Below are positions 1 through 8,141 of a DNA stretch of 64,000 bases, piece after piece (position 1 is the stretch's first letter; every line of letters starts with the position of its first letter). The position numbers and the translations under genes were made by a program. The notes under the pieces are model-generated. The model ran no database searches. It saw only the letters and a program-made list of their open reading frames with translations, and was not told the DNA's origin. The DNA comes from Microbispora catharanthi. GTDB taxonomy: Bacteria; Actinomycetota; Actinomycetes; Streptosporangiales; Streptosporangiaceae. Location: assembly GCF_006334915.2 (NCBI RefSeq), contig NZ_VDMA02000001.1, positions 62,001 through 126,000 of the forward strand. The letters are read 5' to 3'.

Positions 1-1
1 G

Positions 2-466
2 CTGCTGCGCGACATGGGGCTGGACGTGGAGATCCCGGACTCCGGATGCTGCGGCATGGCCGGCAGCTTCGGCTACGAGGCCGGCGAGCACTACGCGGTG
101 TCGATGGCGGCGGGGGAGCGGGTGCTGCTCCCGAAGGTGCGCGCCGCCGACCCCGGCACCCTGATCGTCGCCGACGGGTTCAGCTGCCGGGGCCAGATCG
201 CCGCCGGCACCGGCCGCAGACCCCTGCACCTGGCCCAGGTGCTCGCGCTCGCGATCCGCGAGGGCGAACTCGGGCCCGCCGGCCACACCGTCGACAGCGC
301 CGTCGACAGCGCCGTCGACAGCGCCGCCGGTGGCGGAGCCGGCGGGCGTGAGGGCCTGCGCGGGCTCGTCGCGGGCGGCGCGGGAGCCGCCGTCGCCGTC
401 GCGGTGGCACTCGCCGCCAGGCGGCGCGTACGCCTTTCATCGAGGGAGACCCATCATGGGCGATGA
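2..466 (+). CDS. FAD/Fe-S oxidoreductase, C-terminal part (CCG domain), 5' partial
   Basis: The gene runs in from the left edge, so only its last ~154 codons are visible. The motif DSGCCGMAGSFGYE, followed by LPKVRAA, VADGFSCRGQI, TGR and LHLAQVL, is the C-terminal signature of glycolate-oxidase/lactate-dehydrogenase-like FAD proteins fused to a cysteine-rich (CCG) Fe-S domain. These oxidise 2-hydroxyacids and pass electrons to the respiratory chain. After the conserved part comes an odd tail: three direct VDSA repeats, a glycine-rich stretch and a hydrophobic run (GLVAGGAGAAVAVAVALAA) that looks like one membrane helix ending in Arg residues. A C-terminal anchor is not usual for the family. 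The stop overlaps the start of the next gene by 11 nt, suggesting translational coupling. The family call is firm; substrate is unknown. Confidence 0.8.
   Translation: MLRDMGLDVEIPDSGCCGMAGSFGYEAGEHYAVSMAAGERVLLPKVRAADPGTLIVADGFSCRGQIAAGTGRRPLHLAQVLALAIREGELGPAGHTVDSAVDSAVDSAAGGGAGGREGLRGLVAGGAGAAVAVAVALAARRRVRLSSRETHHGR
290..325 (+). repeat. Three tandem 12-bp repeats inside the oxidoreductase tail
   Basis: The unit GTCGACAGCGCC occurs three times back to back and encodes VDSA-VDSA-VDSA between the CCG domain and the putative membrane helix. The copies are identical, so copy number could vary by slippage. Confidence 0.9.
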
Positions 467-1307
467 GCTCACCGCCGCGGACGTCCTCGTCGACCGGCTG
501 ATCCGGTGGGGGGTGGACGTCGTCTTCGGGCTGCCGGGCGACGGCATCAACGGCTTCATGGACGCCCTGCACAACCGCAGGGGGGACCTGCGCTACATCC
601 ACTGCCGCCACGAGGAGGTGGCCGCGATGGCGGCCGTCGGCTACGCCAAGTTCACCGGGCGGCTCGGCGTGTGCTTCGCGACCTCGGGGCCTGGCGCCGC
701 CCACCTGCTCAACGGGCTGCTCGACGCGCGGACCGACCAGGCGCCGCTCCTGGCGATCAGCGGCATGACCTACCACGATCTCGTCGGCACCAGCTACCTG
801 CAGGACGTCAACACCGACTACATGTTCGACGACGTGGCGCTGTACAACCAGCGCATCATGGGGCCGGCGCACGTCGTCAACGTCACCGACTACGCCGTGC
901 GCACGGCGCTGACCCAGCGCGGCCCGGCGCACCTCACGTTCCCGATCGACTACCAGGCGGCCCCGGCGAACTCGGGCAGCCGCTTCCGGCGCAATGTCGA
1001 GGGCCACACCTCCACCGCGTACCGGCCGCCGATCCGGGTGCCGCGCCGGCAGGACCTCGACGCGGCCGCGCGGGTGCTGTCGGGGCGGAGCAGGCCGGTC
1101 ATCCTCGCCGGGGCGGGCGCCCGCGGCGCGGCGGACGAGATCGAGGCGGTCGCGGAGAAGCTCGGCGCGCCGATCGTCAAGGCCCAGCTCGGCGAGTCGA
1201 GCTTCGCGGCCAGCCCGGCGCACGCCGTGCCCCGCAAGGTCGGCCAGGCCGCGGCCACGCTGGTGGGCAGGCTCCGCGACCGCGCCAGGGGCGAGCACCC
1301 CGAGTAG
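456..1307 (+). CDS. Truncated thiamine-diphosphate enzyme (pyruvate oxidase/acetolactate synthase-like)
   Basis: The ATG at 456 follows a good ribosome site (GAGGGAGA). The 283-residue product starts with a clear ThDP-binding N-terminal domain: GLPGDGINGFMDAL, the CRHEEVAAMAAVGYAKFTG stretch with the catalytic glutamate, and TSGPGAAHLLNGL. It continues into the central domain (ARVLSGRSRPVILAGAGARGA, EKLGAPIVKAQLGESS) and then stops after an unrelated-looking tail. Family members have about 550-600 residues. The C-terminal pyrophosphate-binding domain with GDG...NN is missing, and I see no continuation in another frame before the converging phosphatase gene. Catalysis by itself is therefore unlikely. 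It may be a deletion derivative; whether it is expressed as a stable stub is unknown. Confidence 0.75.
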   Translation: MGDELTAADVLVDRLIRWGVDVVFGLPGDGINGFMDALHNRRGDLRYIHCRHEEVAAMAAVGYAKFTGRLGVCFATSGPGAAHLLNGLLDARTDQAPLLAISGMTYHDLVGTSYLQDVNTDYMFDDVALYNQRIMGPAHVVNVTDYAVRTALTQRGPAHLTFPIDYQAAPANSGSRFRRNVEGHTSTAYRPPIRVPRRQDLDAAARVLSGRSRPVILAGAGARGAADEIEAVAEKLGAPIVKAQLGESSFAASPAHAVPRKVGQAAATLVGRLRDRARGEHPE

Positions 1308-1334
1308 GGGCCGCGCTCGGCCAGGGTGCCGGGC

Positions 1335-2375
1335 TTATCCGGGATGACGGCGCAGCAGGAGCATGGCGGCGTCGTCGGGGAAGGGGCCGCCGACGTGGCG
1401 CAGCAGGTCGGCGCGCAGTTCGTCGAGGGCCATCTGCGGATCGGCGCCCCGCAGCAGATGCGCCCGCTCCGCGAGCGGGTAGAAGCGGCCCTGCCGGTCG
1501 CGCGCCTCGACCACGCCGTCGGTGTAGAAGAGGATCTGGTCGCCGTCCCCGAACGGCACCCGGTGCGGCTTCGGGCGCGGCGAGCCGAGCGCGCCGAGCC
1601 CGAGCGGGAGGGCCTCCTCCTGCGGCTCGGCGAAGTGGACGCCGCCGTCGCGCAGCAGCACGAGAGGGGCGGGGTGGCCGCAGTTGAGCAGGGAGATCTC
1701 CCCGTCGTGGACCTCCGCGAGTATGGCGGTGACGAACTTCTCGCCGCTCAGGTGCCGGGCCAGGCTGGTCTCCACGCGCTCGACCACTGCGGAAAGTTCG
1801 GACTGGTCGTAGGCGGCCTCGCGGAAGGCGCCGAGCACCCACGCCGCGGTCTCGACCGCCTCCAGACCCTTGCCCTGCACGTCGCCGATGAGGATCCGTA
1901 CGCCCTCCGGGGTCGTCACCACCTCGTAGAGGTCGCCGCCGATCTGGGCCTCCGCGGCGGCGGAGGTGTAGGAGAGCGCGACCCGCAGGTCGCCGGCGCG
2001 GCGGGGGACCGGGCGCAGGAGCACCCGCTGGGCCGCCTCGGCGACCAGGCGGACGTTGGCCAGCTCGCGCTCCCGCCGGTTCCGCAGCCTGCTGGCCAGC
2101 ATGCTCGCGGCGGTGACGCCGATGATCGCCGCGATCGTGAGGTTGTTCTGCGGCCTGCCGAGGAGACCGTCGTAGACGGCGAGGGGGATGCAGATGACGA
2201 GGGCGAGCAGGCCCACCAGGGCCGTGCGGCGCACGCCGCCCGCCACCGAGGCGAAGGTCGGGCCCAGGGTGAGGAGCGGCAGGAAGCCGACTCCGGGCCC
2301 ACTGACCAGGTCGACGACAATGACCAGGAGAATCGCGATGAACGGCAACGCACGCAGGATGCTCTGGGAACTCAT
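1335..2375 (-). CDS. Membrane-anchored PP2C-type (SpoIIE) serine phosphatase
   Basis: The 346-residue product starts at an ATG preceded by GGAG. Residues ~8-100 hold about four hydrophobic segments, then a short coiled linker (SRLRNRRERELANVRLVAEAAQRVLLRP) and a complete SpoIIE/RsbU phosphatase domain. Metal-binding motifs are visible: AEAQIGGDLYEVV, IGDVQGKGLEAV, LNCGHPAPLVL, FYTDGVVEAR and DDAAMLLLRR. Such enzymes dephosphorylate anti-anti-sigma factors in partner-switching pathways. No anti-sigma partner lies next to it, so its target is unknown. A longer TTG start at 2453 is possible, but the extra residues lack membrane or domain character. It converges on the truncated ThDP gene with a 27-nt gap. 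Confidence 0.88.
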   Translation of the reverse strand: MSSQSILRALPFIAILLVIVVDLVSGPGVGFLPLLTLGPTFASVAGGVRRTALVGLLALVICIPLAVYDGLLGRPQNNLTIAAIIGVTAASMLASRLRNRRERELANVRLVAEAAQRVLLRPVPRRAGDLRVALSYTSAAAEAQIGGDLYEVVTTPEGVRILIGDVQGKGLEAVETAAWVLGAFREAAYDQSELSAVVERVETSLARHLSGEKFVTAILAEVHDGEISLLNCGHPAPLVLLRDGGVHFAEPQEEALPLGLGALGSPRPKPHRVPFGDGDQILFYTDGVVEARDRQGRFYPLAERAHLLRGADPQMALDELRADLLRHVGGPFPDDAAMLLLRRHPG

Positions 2376-2605
2376 CGCGACTCCATAGCCGGCCCCCACG
2401 TCAGCACATGATTCCTTTCCTGATGGCTTTACTCCTTCCCGCGTAGTGAACAAGGCACTCCCCGATGTCCGCGACGGATGGCACCATTTCGGGCCGGTCG
2501 GTCAAGTCGCGGCGGGCCCCACTTGATCACTACGAGTAGTGACGTTACTCGAATTCGTGACGCGGCGGCCGGTAAAGCAGGACATCCGGACTTCCCTCCA
2601 TGCCG

Positions 2606-3259
2606 TCACGGCAGCTCAGCGAAGCGCTCGACCTGGTCCGTGCGGCCGGACACGATGATCACGTCGCCATAGCCGAGTTCGGTCTCGGCGGTGGCGTAGG
2701 TGAACTCCTCGCCCGGCCGCTTGACCGCCACCACCGTCACCCCGTACTTGCGGCGCAGGCTCGACTCGCCGAGGGGGACTCCGACGTACTCCTTGGGCGG
2801 AAGGGTCTTGACCAGGGCGAAGTTCTCGTCGACCTCCATGTAGTCGAGCATCCGCCCGCTCACCAGGTGGGCCACGCGCTCACCCATGTCGTACTCGGGA
2901 AAGACCACGTGCTGGACGCCGATCCGGCTGAGGATGCGGCCGTGCTGTTGGCTGACGGCCTTGGCCCAGATGTCGTTGATCTCCATCTCCACCAGCAGCG
3001 ACGAGGTGAGGATGCTCGCCTCCAGGTCGCTGCCGATGGCGCACACCGCGCGGTAGAAGTCCGGCAGGCCGAGCTGGCGCAACGCCTCGGGGTCGGTGGC
3101 GTCGGCGGTGGCGATGTGCGTGATCTGGCCCGCGAGGCTCTGCACGACCTTGGGGCGGTGGTCGATGGCGAGCACCTCGGTGCCGCGCCGCACCAGCTCC
3201 AGGGCGAGCGCGGTGCCGAAGCGGCCCAGACCGATCACGGCCACGGGGTCGTTTCTCAT
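2606..3259 (-). CDS. ktrA: KtrA/TrkA-type potassium uptake regulatory subunit
   Basis: This 217-residue cytosolic RCK protein gates a KtrB-type K+ channel. The N-terminal RCK_N Rossmann fold shows the nucleotide motif VIGLGRFGTALALELVRRG, the acidic residue at the end of beta 2 (LAIDHR), and ATADATDPEAL. The C-terminal RCK_C domain follows (ALVKTLPPKEYVGVPLGESSLRRKYGVTVVAVKR...GDVIIVSG). Its ATG lies one base after the ktrB stop, so the two are almost certainly co-translated. Regulation by adenine nucleotides or c-di-AMP is known for the family but cannot be seen here. Confidence 0.93.
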   Translation of the reverse strand: MRNDPVAVIGLGRFGTALALELVRRGTEVLAIDHRPKVVQSLAGQITHIATADATDPEALRQLGLPDFYRAVCAIGSDLEASILTSSLLVEMEINDIWAKAVSQQHGRILSRIGVQHVVFPEYDMGERVAHLVSGRMLDYMEVDENFALVKTLPPKEYVGVPLGESSLRRKYGVTVVAVKRPGEEFTYATAETELGYGDVIIVSGRTDQVERFAELP

Positions 3260-3260
3260 G

Positions 3261-4610
3261 TCAGCCAACGATGACGTCCTCCTCGGGTAATTCATAGCGG
3301 CGGGTGCGCTCCTTGAGCGCCAGTGCGGAGCCCAGCGTGAGCGGGCCGATCCGGCCGACGAACATCAGCAGCGTGAGCAGCACCTGCGCGGCGGGGGAGA
3401 CGGCGGAAACGACGCCGACGGACAGTCCGGTCGTGCCGAAGGCGGAGACGACCTCGAAGAGCACCCGGTCCAGGGAGTGCGGCGTCAGCACCAGCAGGAC
3501 GTAGGTGAACAGCGCGACCAGGGCCACGCTCAGCGCGGTCAGCGAGACCGCCTGTCGCTGCGCCGCCTCGGTGAGGCGGCGGTGGCCGATGTTCACCCGG
3601 CTCTCGCCGCGCAGCTCCGCCCAGACGATGAACGTGAGCAGGCCCAGCGTGGTGACCTTGATGCCGCCGGCGGTGCCCGCGCTGCCGCCGCCGACGAACA
3701 TCAGCAGCTCGGTGACGAGCCAGCTGGAGGGATGCATCTGCGTGATGTCGAGGCTGTTGAACCCGGCGCTGCGCGGCATGACCGCGGTGAAGAACGCGGA
3801 GAGCAGCTTGCTTTCCCCGTCCATCGGCCCGAGCGTGCGGGGATTGGTCCACTCCGTGAGGAGGAAGACCAGAGTGCCGCCCGCCAGCAGGACGGTGGTG
3901 ACCGTGAGCGTGATACGGGTGAGCAGCGACCAGCGGCCGGGGCGGCGCCAGGAACGGCGCAGCTCGAACACCACGGGGTAGCCGAGCCCGCCCACGATCA
4001 CCGCCGTCGCGACGGTCAGGCAGACCCACGGATCGGCGGCGAACCTGACGAGGCTGTCGGGCCACAGCGCGAAACCGGCGTTGTTGAACGACGAGACCGC
4101 GTGGAACAGGCCCAGATACAGGCCGCGCCCGACGGGCTCGCCATACCCGAGCACGAACCTGAGCGTGAGAACGGTTCCCACGACGGCCTCGCAGAGCAGG
4201 TTGAAGAGCACGACCTTGCCCACCACGCGCCGCAGGTCGCTGCCGTTGAGCACCCTGGTCTCGGCCTGCGCGGACAACCGGGCGCGCAGGCCCAGCCTGC
4301 GGGAGACGAGCAGGGTGAAGACGGTCGCCAGGGTCATGATGCCGAGGCCGCCCACCTGGATGAGGACGGCGATGACCACCTCGCCGAACGCCGACCAGTG
4401 CGTGGCCGTGTCGACGACGGTCAGCCCGTTCACGCACACCGCCGACGTCGCGGTGAACAGGGCGGTGATCCAGTCCGCGGGCTTCCCCGAGGTCGTGGCG
4501 AGCGGACTGGACAGCAGGGCGGTCCCCAGGAGGACCGTCACCCCGAACACTGTCGTGATGACCTGCGCCGGCTGGTGGAAACGCGCCACCATGGCCCAGA
4601 ACAGCCTCAT
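3261..4610 (-). CDS. ktrB: KtrB/TrkH-type potassium transporter, membrane subunit
   Basis: A 449-residue integral membrane protein with the four MPM pore repeats of the Trk/Ktr/HKT superfamily. The P-loop glycine motifs are visible as TSAVCVNGLT, SSFNNAGFAL, MPRSAGFNSLD and AFGTTGLSVG. It forms the K+ pore that is gated by the KtrA ring encoded directly downstream. The ATG overlaps the stop of the upstream antiporter gene by four bases, which shows tight translational coupling and selects this start over an in-frame extension reaching to 5246. Length matches KtrB rather than the longer TrkH. Confidence 0.93.
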   Translation of the reverse strand: MRLFWAMVARFHQPAQVITTVFGVTVLLGTALLSSPLATTSGKPADWITALFTATSAVCVNGLTVVDTATHWSAFGEVVIAVLIQVGGLGIMTLATVFTLLVSRRLGLRARLSAQAETRVLNGSDLRRVVGKVVLFNLLCEAVVGTVLTLRFVLGYGEPVGRGLYLGLFHAVSSFNNAGFALWPDSLVRFAADPWVCLTVATAVIVGGLGYPVVFELRRSWRRPGRWSLLTRITLTVTTVLLAGGTLVFLLTEWTNPRTLGPMDGESKLLSAFFTAVMPRSAGFNSLDITQMHPSSWLVTELLMFVGGGSAGTAGGIKVTTLGLLTFIVWAELRGESRVNIGHRRLTEAAQRQAVSLTALSVALVALFTYVLLVLTPHSLDRVLFEVVSAFGTTGLSVGVVSAVSPAAQVLLTLLMFVGRIGPLTLGSALALKERTRRYELPEEDVIVG

Positions 4611-5839
4611 GTGGGCTTCTCTCCGTCGTCGCGGCCCCGTACGCGTCCGCGCAGGCGGCCGTACCAGGCGGGGACCTCGCGTTCGTCGTCGAACCAGCGG
4701 GCCACCAGGATGTCGGTCGAGGAGTGCAGCAGGATCGAGGCGACGATGGTGACCGCGACGAGCTGGAAGACCTGCTGGGCGGCGGCGATGCCGGAGGCGA
4801 GCACGATGAGTCCGTAGACGACCGAGGCGAAGCCCTTGGGCCCGAACCACGCCGCCGCGGCCTGCTCGCGCACGCCCAGGCGCGAGCCGAGGAAGGACAC
4901 CCAGATGGCGACCGGCCGGGCCACGATGAGCGCCAGGATCGCGAAGACCCAGCCCGCCCAGCCGACCGAACCGAGCAGGGCCGGGCTGATCAGCGCGCCG
5001 AACACCAGCAGCGCGGCCAGCTTGAACAGCTCGGCGATGAGCTCGCCGAAGTGCTCGAACGACTCGCGCTGCCGCTCGCCGAAGGTCGCCACCGTGATGC
5101 CGGCGCAGAAGGCGGCCAGGAACAGGTTGCCGTGCGTGGCCTTGCCCAGCGCCAGCACCAGCAGGCCGATGGCCAGCGCGTTCAACGGCTCGTAGGCGGT
5201 GGAGGCGGAGAACCAGCGGGTGCGCTCCAGCCTGATCGCCAGCCACGGAACGGCCACGCCGATGAGCACGCCCACGCCCAGCTCCAGGCCGAGCTCACCC
5301 AGGTGCAGGTTGTCCGATCCGGCCGCGACGGCGAGGAAGACCATCACGAACGGCAGCGCCAGCCCGTCGTTGACGCCCGACTCGACGTTCAGCAGCCGGC
5401 GCAGCCGGGGCGGCACCTTCTCGTTGCCGACCAGCGCGGCGGCGAACACCGGGTCGGTGGGTGAGAGGATCGCGCCGATCAGCAGCGACTCGATCCAGCC
5501 CAGCCCGACCAGGTAGTGCGCGCCGACCGCGGTCACCAGCAGCGTGAGCGGCAGCCCCCAGCCCAGCGCCCGGCCGGGCAGCTTCCACGCCTCGCGCAAC
5601 TCGGCCCAGCCGACCCGCATGCCATCGGTGAACAGCACCGCGAACAGCGCGAGCTCCGCCAGCGTGCCGACGATCTCGTCGTCCGGCGCGATGGGCATCA
5701 CGCCCAGCACGCCGTCACCGAGGAGGAACCCGGCGACAAGGAACAACGCGGCGGTGGACAGGATCGTACGGTTGGCCAGGCTGGACAGCAGCACCGCCAG
5801 CAGCAGGACGCCCGCGAACGCCGGCAGCAGAGCGCTCAT
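4607..5839 (-). CDS. CPA1-type cation/proton antiporter (NhaP-like)
   Basis: A 410-residue protein with roughly 12 hydrophobic segments. It shows sodium/hydrogen-exchanger motifs: FTDGMRVGWAELR, ILSPTDPVFAAALV and LNVESGVNDGLALPFVM. The last contains the ND pair that carries cation and protons in CPA1 exchangers. It is first in the antiporter-ktrB-ktrA operon. The order suggests coupled control of K+ entry and Na+/K+ or H+ exchange at the membrane. Ion specificity cannot be read from the sequence. The ATG at 5839 starts the first membrane helix directly; a longer upstream reading frame lacks membrane or domain features. Confidence 0.9.
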   Translation of the reverse strand: MSALLPAFAGVLLLAVLLSSLANRTILSTAALFLVAGFLLGDGVLGVMPIAPDDEIVGTLAELALFAVLFTDGMRVGWAELREAWKLPGRALGWGLPLTLLVTAVGAHYLVGLGWIESLLIGAILSPTDPVFAAALVGNEKVPPRLRRLLNVESGVNDGLALPFVMVFLAVAAGSDNLHLGELGLELGVGVLIGVAVPWLAIRLERTRWFSASTAYEPLNALAIGLLVLALGKATHGNLFLAAFCAGITVATFGERQRESFEHFGELIAELFKLAALLVFGALISPALLGSVGWAGWVFAILALIVARPVAIWVSFLGSRLGVREQAAAAWFGPKGFASVVYGLIVLASGIAAAQQVFQLVAVTIVASILLHSSTDILVARWFDDEREVPAWYGRLRGRVRGRDDGEKPT

Positions 5840-6207
5840 CGGCGGCCCGCCTCGACGCGGCGCCGGCAGGCCGTCTTGAATACCACCGAGAACCTCCGTG
5901 CGGGCAACGAGATGACGTCGCCGACCAGACTTCCCGGCACACCGCGGCCTACCGTAACAGCACATTTCCCACCAGGCACATCAAGGCTCTCAACCGGTGG
6001 CACGATCGGGCGGTGTCGGTCCGCGAACCCGATGAAGCCGACGGCGAACGGCGGGTTCGTCAGCTGCGCGACGCTGCCGATCACGTTGCCGGCGAGCCGG
6101 CCGCCAATCGGTGGGGATTCGGTAAACCGCCGATGCCCGGATATCGAGCAGTTGAAGCCACTGACACGATGAGCTGTGGGCGGCGCGATTTCCCGCCGGG
6201 ATTTCGG
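5840..6207. other. Intergenic stretch upstream of the antiporter operon
   Basis: No gene with convincing homology or codon pattern is seen here. It should carry the promoter of the antiporter-ktrBA operon on the minus strand, but I could not pick one -10/-35 pair with confidence, and no known riboswitch fold was recognised by eye. Confidence 0.4.
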
Positions 6208-7383
6208 TCAGCCGGACGTGATGGCGAATGGGCCGCCGGCGCCGAACACGAGGCGGGCGAAGTTCTCGCCGATGCGGCCATGTCCCGCGGGGTCGGGGTG
6301 CACCTCGTCGGGCAGCGGCAGTTCCGCGTAGTCCGCCTCGCCGTAAAGGTCGCGGCCGTCGAGGTAGTGCAGGTTCGGGTCGTCGACCGCCCGCTGTCGC
6401 ACGATCCGGGCGAGTTCGTCGCGGATGACGTTGAGCGTCAGACGCCCGGCGGCGCGTTCGGCGGGGTCGCCCGTGGCCTTGAATCGCACGGTCCCGCCGT
6501 CGAAGTCGGGCGCGAGCGGGCCGGGGGTGTCCTCCTGGACCGGGCACAGGATGGCGGACACGACCAGCAGCGGCGTGGCCGGATGCCCCTCGCGGATGGT
6601 GTCGAGGAAGCCGTGGACCGCGGGGGTGAAGGCGCGCAGGCGCATCACGTCGCCGTTGACGATGTTGATGCCGATCTTGACGCTGATCAGGTCGGCGGGG
6701 GTGTCCCGCATCGCGCGGGCGGTGAACGGGTCGAGCAGCGCACTGCCGCCGAACCCCAGATTGATCAGCTCCACTCCGCCCAGGGCGGCGGCCAGGGCCG
6801 GCCAGATGGCGGTCGGGTGGGCGGCGTTCGAGCCGTGGCTGATGGAACTGCCGTGGTGCAGCCACACCCTGAGTCCGCTGTCCGGCGCCGGCTCGATCGG
6901 GGCGTCGGTGCGCAGGGCGATCAGCTCGGTGACCTCCGTATGAGGAAGCCAGATCTCGACGTTCTTGTCATACCCGGGAAGATCGGCGAACCGGGCGGTG
7001 CCGGGAGCTCCTTCGCGCAGCTCGGCGGACTGCGTGGCCATGTCGATCACGCGGACGTTGCCGCCGGTCACAGTGGCCTGGGCCGTGAGGCGGCCGTCGA
7101 CGAGCAGGTCGTATACGCCGTCCGCCGGGGCAGGAAGACCCCGGTAGGCCCTCTTGGTGGGCAGCGTGTCCAGTTCGATGGTGGTGGCCCGGGTCCGGAA
7201 CGCCAGGCGTACGCCGGACGGCTGGGCCTCGGCCATGGCCAGTTGCCCGTCGGGGATCTGCCGGCGAGCCCAGGCGGGCAGCCGATGCGGCAGCAGCCCG
7301 TGCGCGGTGCGTTCCACGTCGAGGACGCCGCGCAGGATGTCCGGGGTGACGGGGGTGGTGATCCAGTCGTGCTCGATGCTCAT
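6208..7383 (-). CDS. SGNH/GDSL-family hydrolase (carbohydrate-esterase-like)
   Basis: The 391-residue product has an N-terminal ~165-residue beta-rich region followed by a GDSL hydrolase domain. SGNH blocks are visible: HHGSSISHGSNA (block I, nucleophile Ser), LINLGFGGSALLD (block II, Gly), VKIGINIVNGD (block III, Asn) and PDEVHPDPAGHGRIG (block V, catalytic Asp-x-x-His). It has no signal peptide, so it probably acts in the cytoplasm on an acylated small molecule or sugar. It lies 62 bp downstream of a TetR gene on the same strand and is likely co-transcribed with it and controlled by that repressor. Substrate is unknown. Confidence 0.82.
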   Translation of the reverse strand: MSIEHDWITTPVTPDILRGVLDVERTAHGLLPHRLPAWARRQIPDGQLAMAEAQPSGVRLAFRTRATTIELDTLPTKRAYRGLPAPADGVYDLLVDGRLTAQATVTGGNVRVIDMATQSAELREGAPGTARFADLPGYDKNVEIWLPHTEVTELIALRTDAPIEPAPDSGLRVWLHHGSSISHGSNAAHPTAIWPALAAALGGVELINLGFGGSALLDPFTARAMRDTPADLISVKIGINIVNGDVMRLRAFTPAVHGFLDTIREGHPATPLLVVSAILCPVQEDTPGPLAPDFDGGTVRFKATGDPAERAAGRLTLNVIRDELARIVRQRAVDDPNLHYLDGRDLYGEADYAELPLPDEVHPDPAGHGRIGENFARLVFGAGGPFAITSG

Positions 7384-7445
7384 CGTCTCAACCTGTTGAT
7401 CGGGATTGCCGGAGTGTTCCACCGCGCCGGTGCAGCCCCTGGTGG

Positions 7446-8015
7446 TCAGGGCGTGGTCCGGTCGCGCAGCAGGGTGTCGAGGGAGTCCACGATCCAGGAC
7501 CAGGATTCCTCCGGGTCGACGGCGGTGTGGCTGAAGCCTCCGCTCATCTCCAGGCTGACGTAACCGTGGAAGACGCTGCCCAGCATCCGGACCGCGTGTG
7601 TCTGGTCCGGCTCCGTGATGTCGTAGCCGCGCAGGATGGCCCGCGTCATCTGCGAATGCCTGACGCCGGCGCTGGCGGCCGCCGTCTCGGGGTCGAGCCT
7701 GAGCCGGGCGGCGTCGTAGCGGCCGGGATGCTCCCGGGCGTAGCCGCGGTAGGCGTCCGCGAAGGCGGCCAGGGCGTCCTTGCCCGCGCGCCCGGCCAGC
7801 GCGTCCGCGACCCGGTCGGCGAGTTCCTCCAGCGCGAACAGGGCGATCCCGGTCTTCAGGTCCTGGGAGCTCTTCAAGTGGGAGTAGAGACTCGCGACCT
7901 TGACGCCGAACCGCCGGGCCAGCGCCGAGATCGTCACCTGGTCGAAGCCGACCTCGTCGGCCAGCTCCGCCCCCGCCCTGATCAGGCGTTCCGTGGTCAG
8001 CCCCGCCCGCGCCAT
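7446..8015 (-). CDS. TetR-family transcriptional regulator
   Basis: A 189-residue repressor. The N-terminal helix-turn-helix is clear (LADEVGFDQVTISALARRFGVKVASLYSHLKSSQDL), with the C-terminal ligand domain of the WHG/TetR_C type. The ATG is preceded by a strong GGGAGAGGG. A perfect 10+5+10 palindrome lies 35 bp upstream of the start (8050-8074) and is the obvious autoregulatory operator. Downstream on the same strand is an SGNH hydrolase that probably belongs to its regulon. The inducer is unknown. Confidence 0.9.
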   Translation of the reverse strand: MARAGLTTERLIRAGAELADEVGFDQVTISALARRFGVKVASLYSHLKSSQDLKTGIALFALEELADRVADALAGRAGKDALAAFADAYRGYAREHPGRYDAARLRLDPETAAASAGVRHSQMTRAILRGYDITEPDQTHAVRMLGSVFHGYVSLEMSGGFSHTAVDPEESWSWIVDSLDTLLRDRTTP

Positions 8016-8049
8016 AACCCTCTCCCTGCTTCACCTGAACCGATTATGG

Positions 8050-8074
8050 ATTTGCCTAACACATTTAGGCAAAT
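8050..8074. promoter_or_regulatory. Perfect palindromic operator for the TetR regulator
   Basis: ATTTGCCTAA and TTAGGCAAAT form perfect 10-bp arms around CACAT. The site is unusually AT-rich for this genome and sits between the divergent TetR and PadR genes, in the expected TetR promoter. Binding by the adjacent TetR is inferred. Confidence 0.8.
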
Positions 8075-8111
8075 CGTTGATGGATCTCGCGATGATGTGC
8101 GGCACGCTTGA

Positions 8112-8130
8112 ATATCATGTCTGCCGATAT
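8112..8130 (+). promoter_or_regulatory. PadR-type operator overlapping a -10
   Basis: ATATC (8112-8116) and GATAT (8126-8130) form an inverted repeat with a 9-nt spacer. GATATA at 8126-8131 can serve as the -10 of the padR operon, placing the transcript start at about 8138-8142. That makes a leaderless or near-leaderless GTG at 8142 possible. PadR repressors typically bind AT-rich dyads of this kind over their own promoter. Confidence 0.55.
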
Positions 8131-8141
8131 ATGCTGGGAGC

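Noticed and set aside
290-325. Short repeats as a CRISPR array
   Set aside because: Contiguous 12-bp units without spacers inside a coding frame; no cas genes anywhere in the window.
5836-6084. 82-codon minus-strand frame upstream of the antiporter
   Set aside because: No ribosome site, no homology, and it overlaps the antiporter start; more likely leader sequence.
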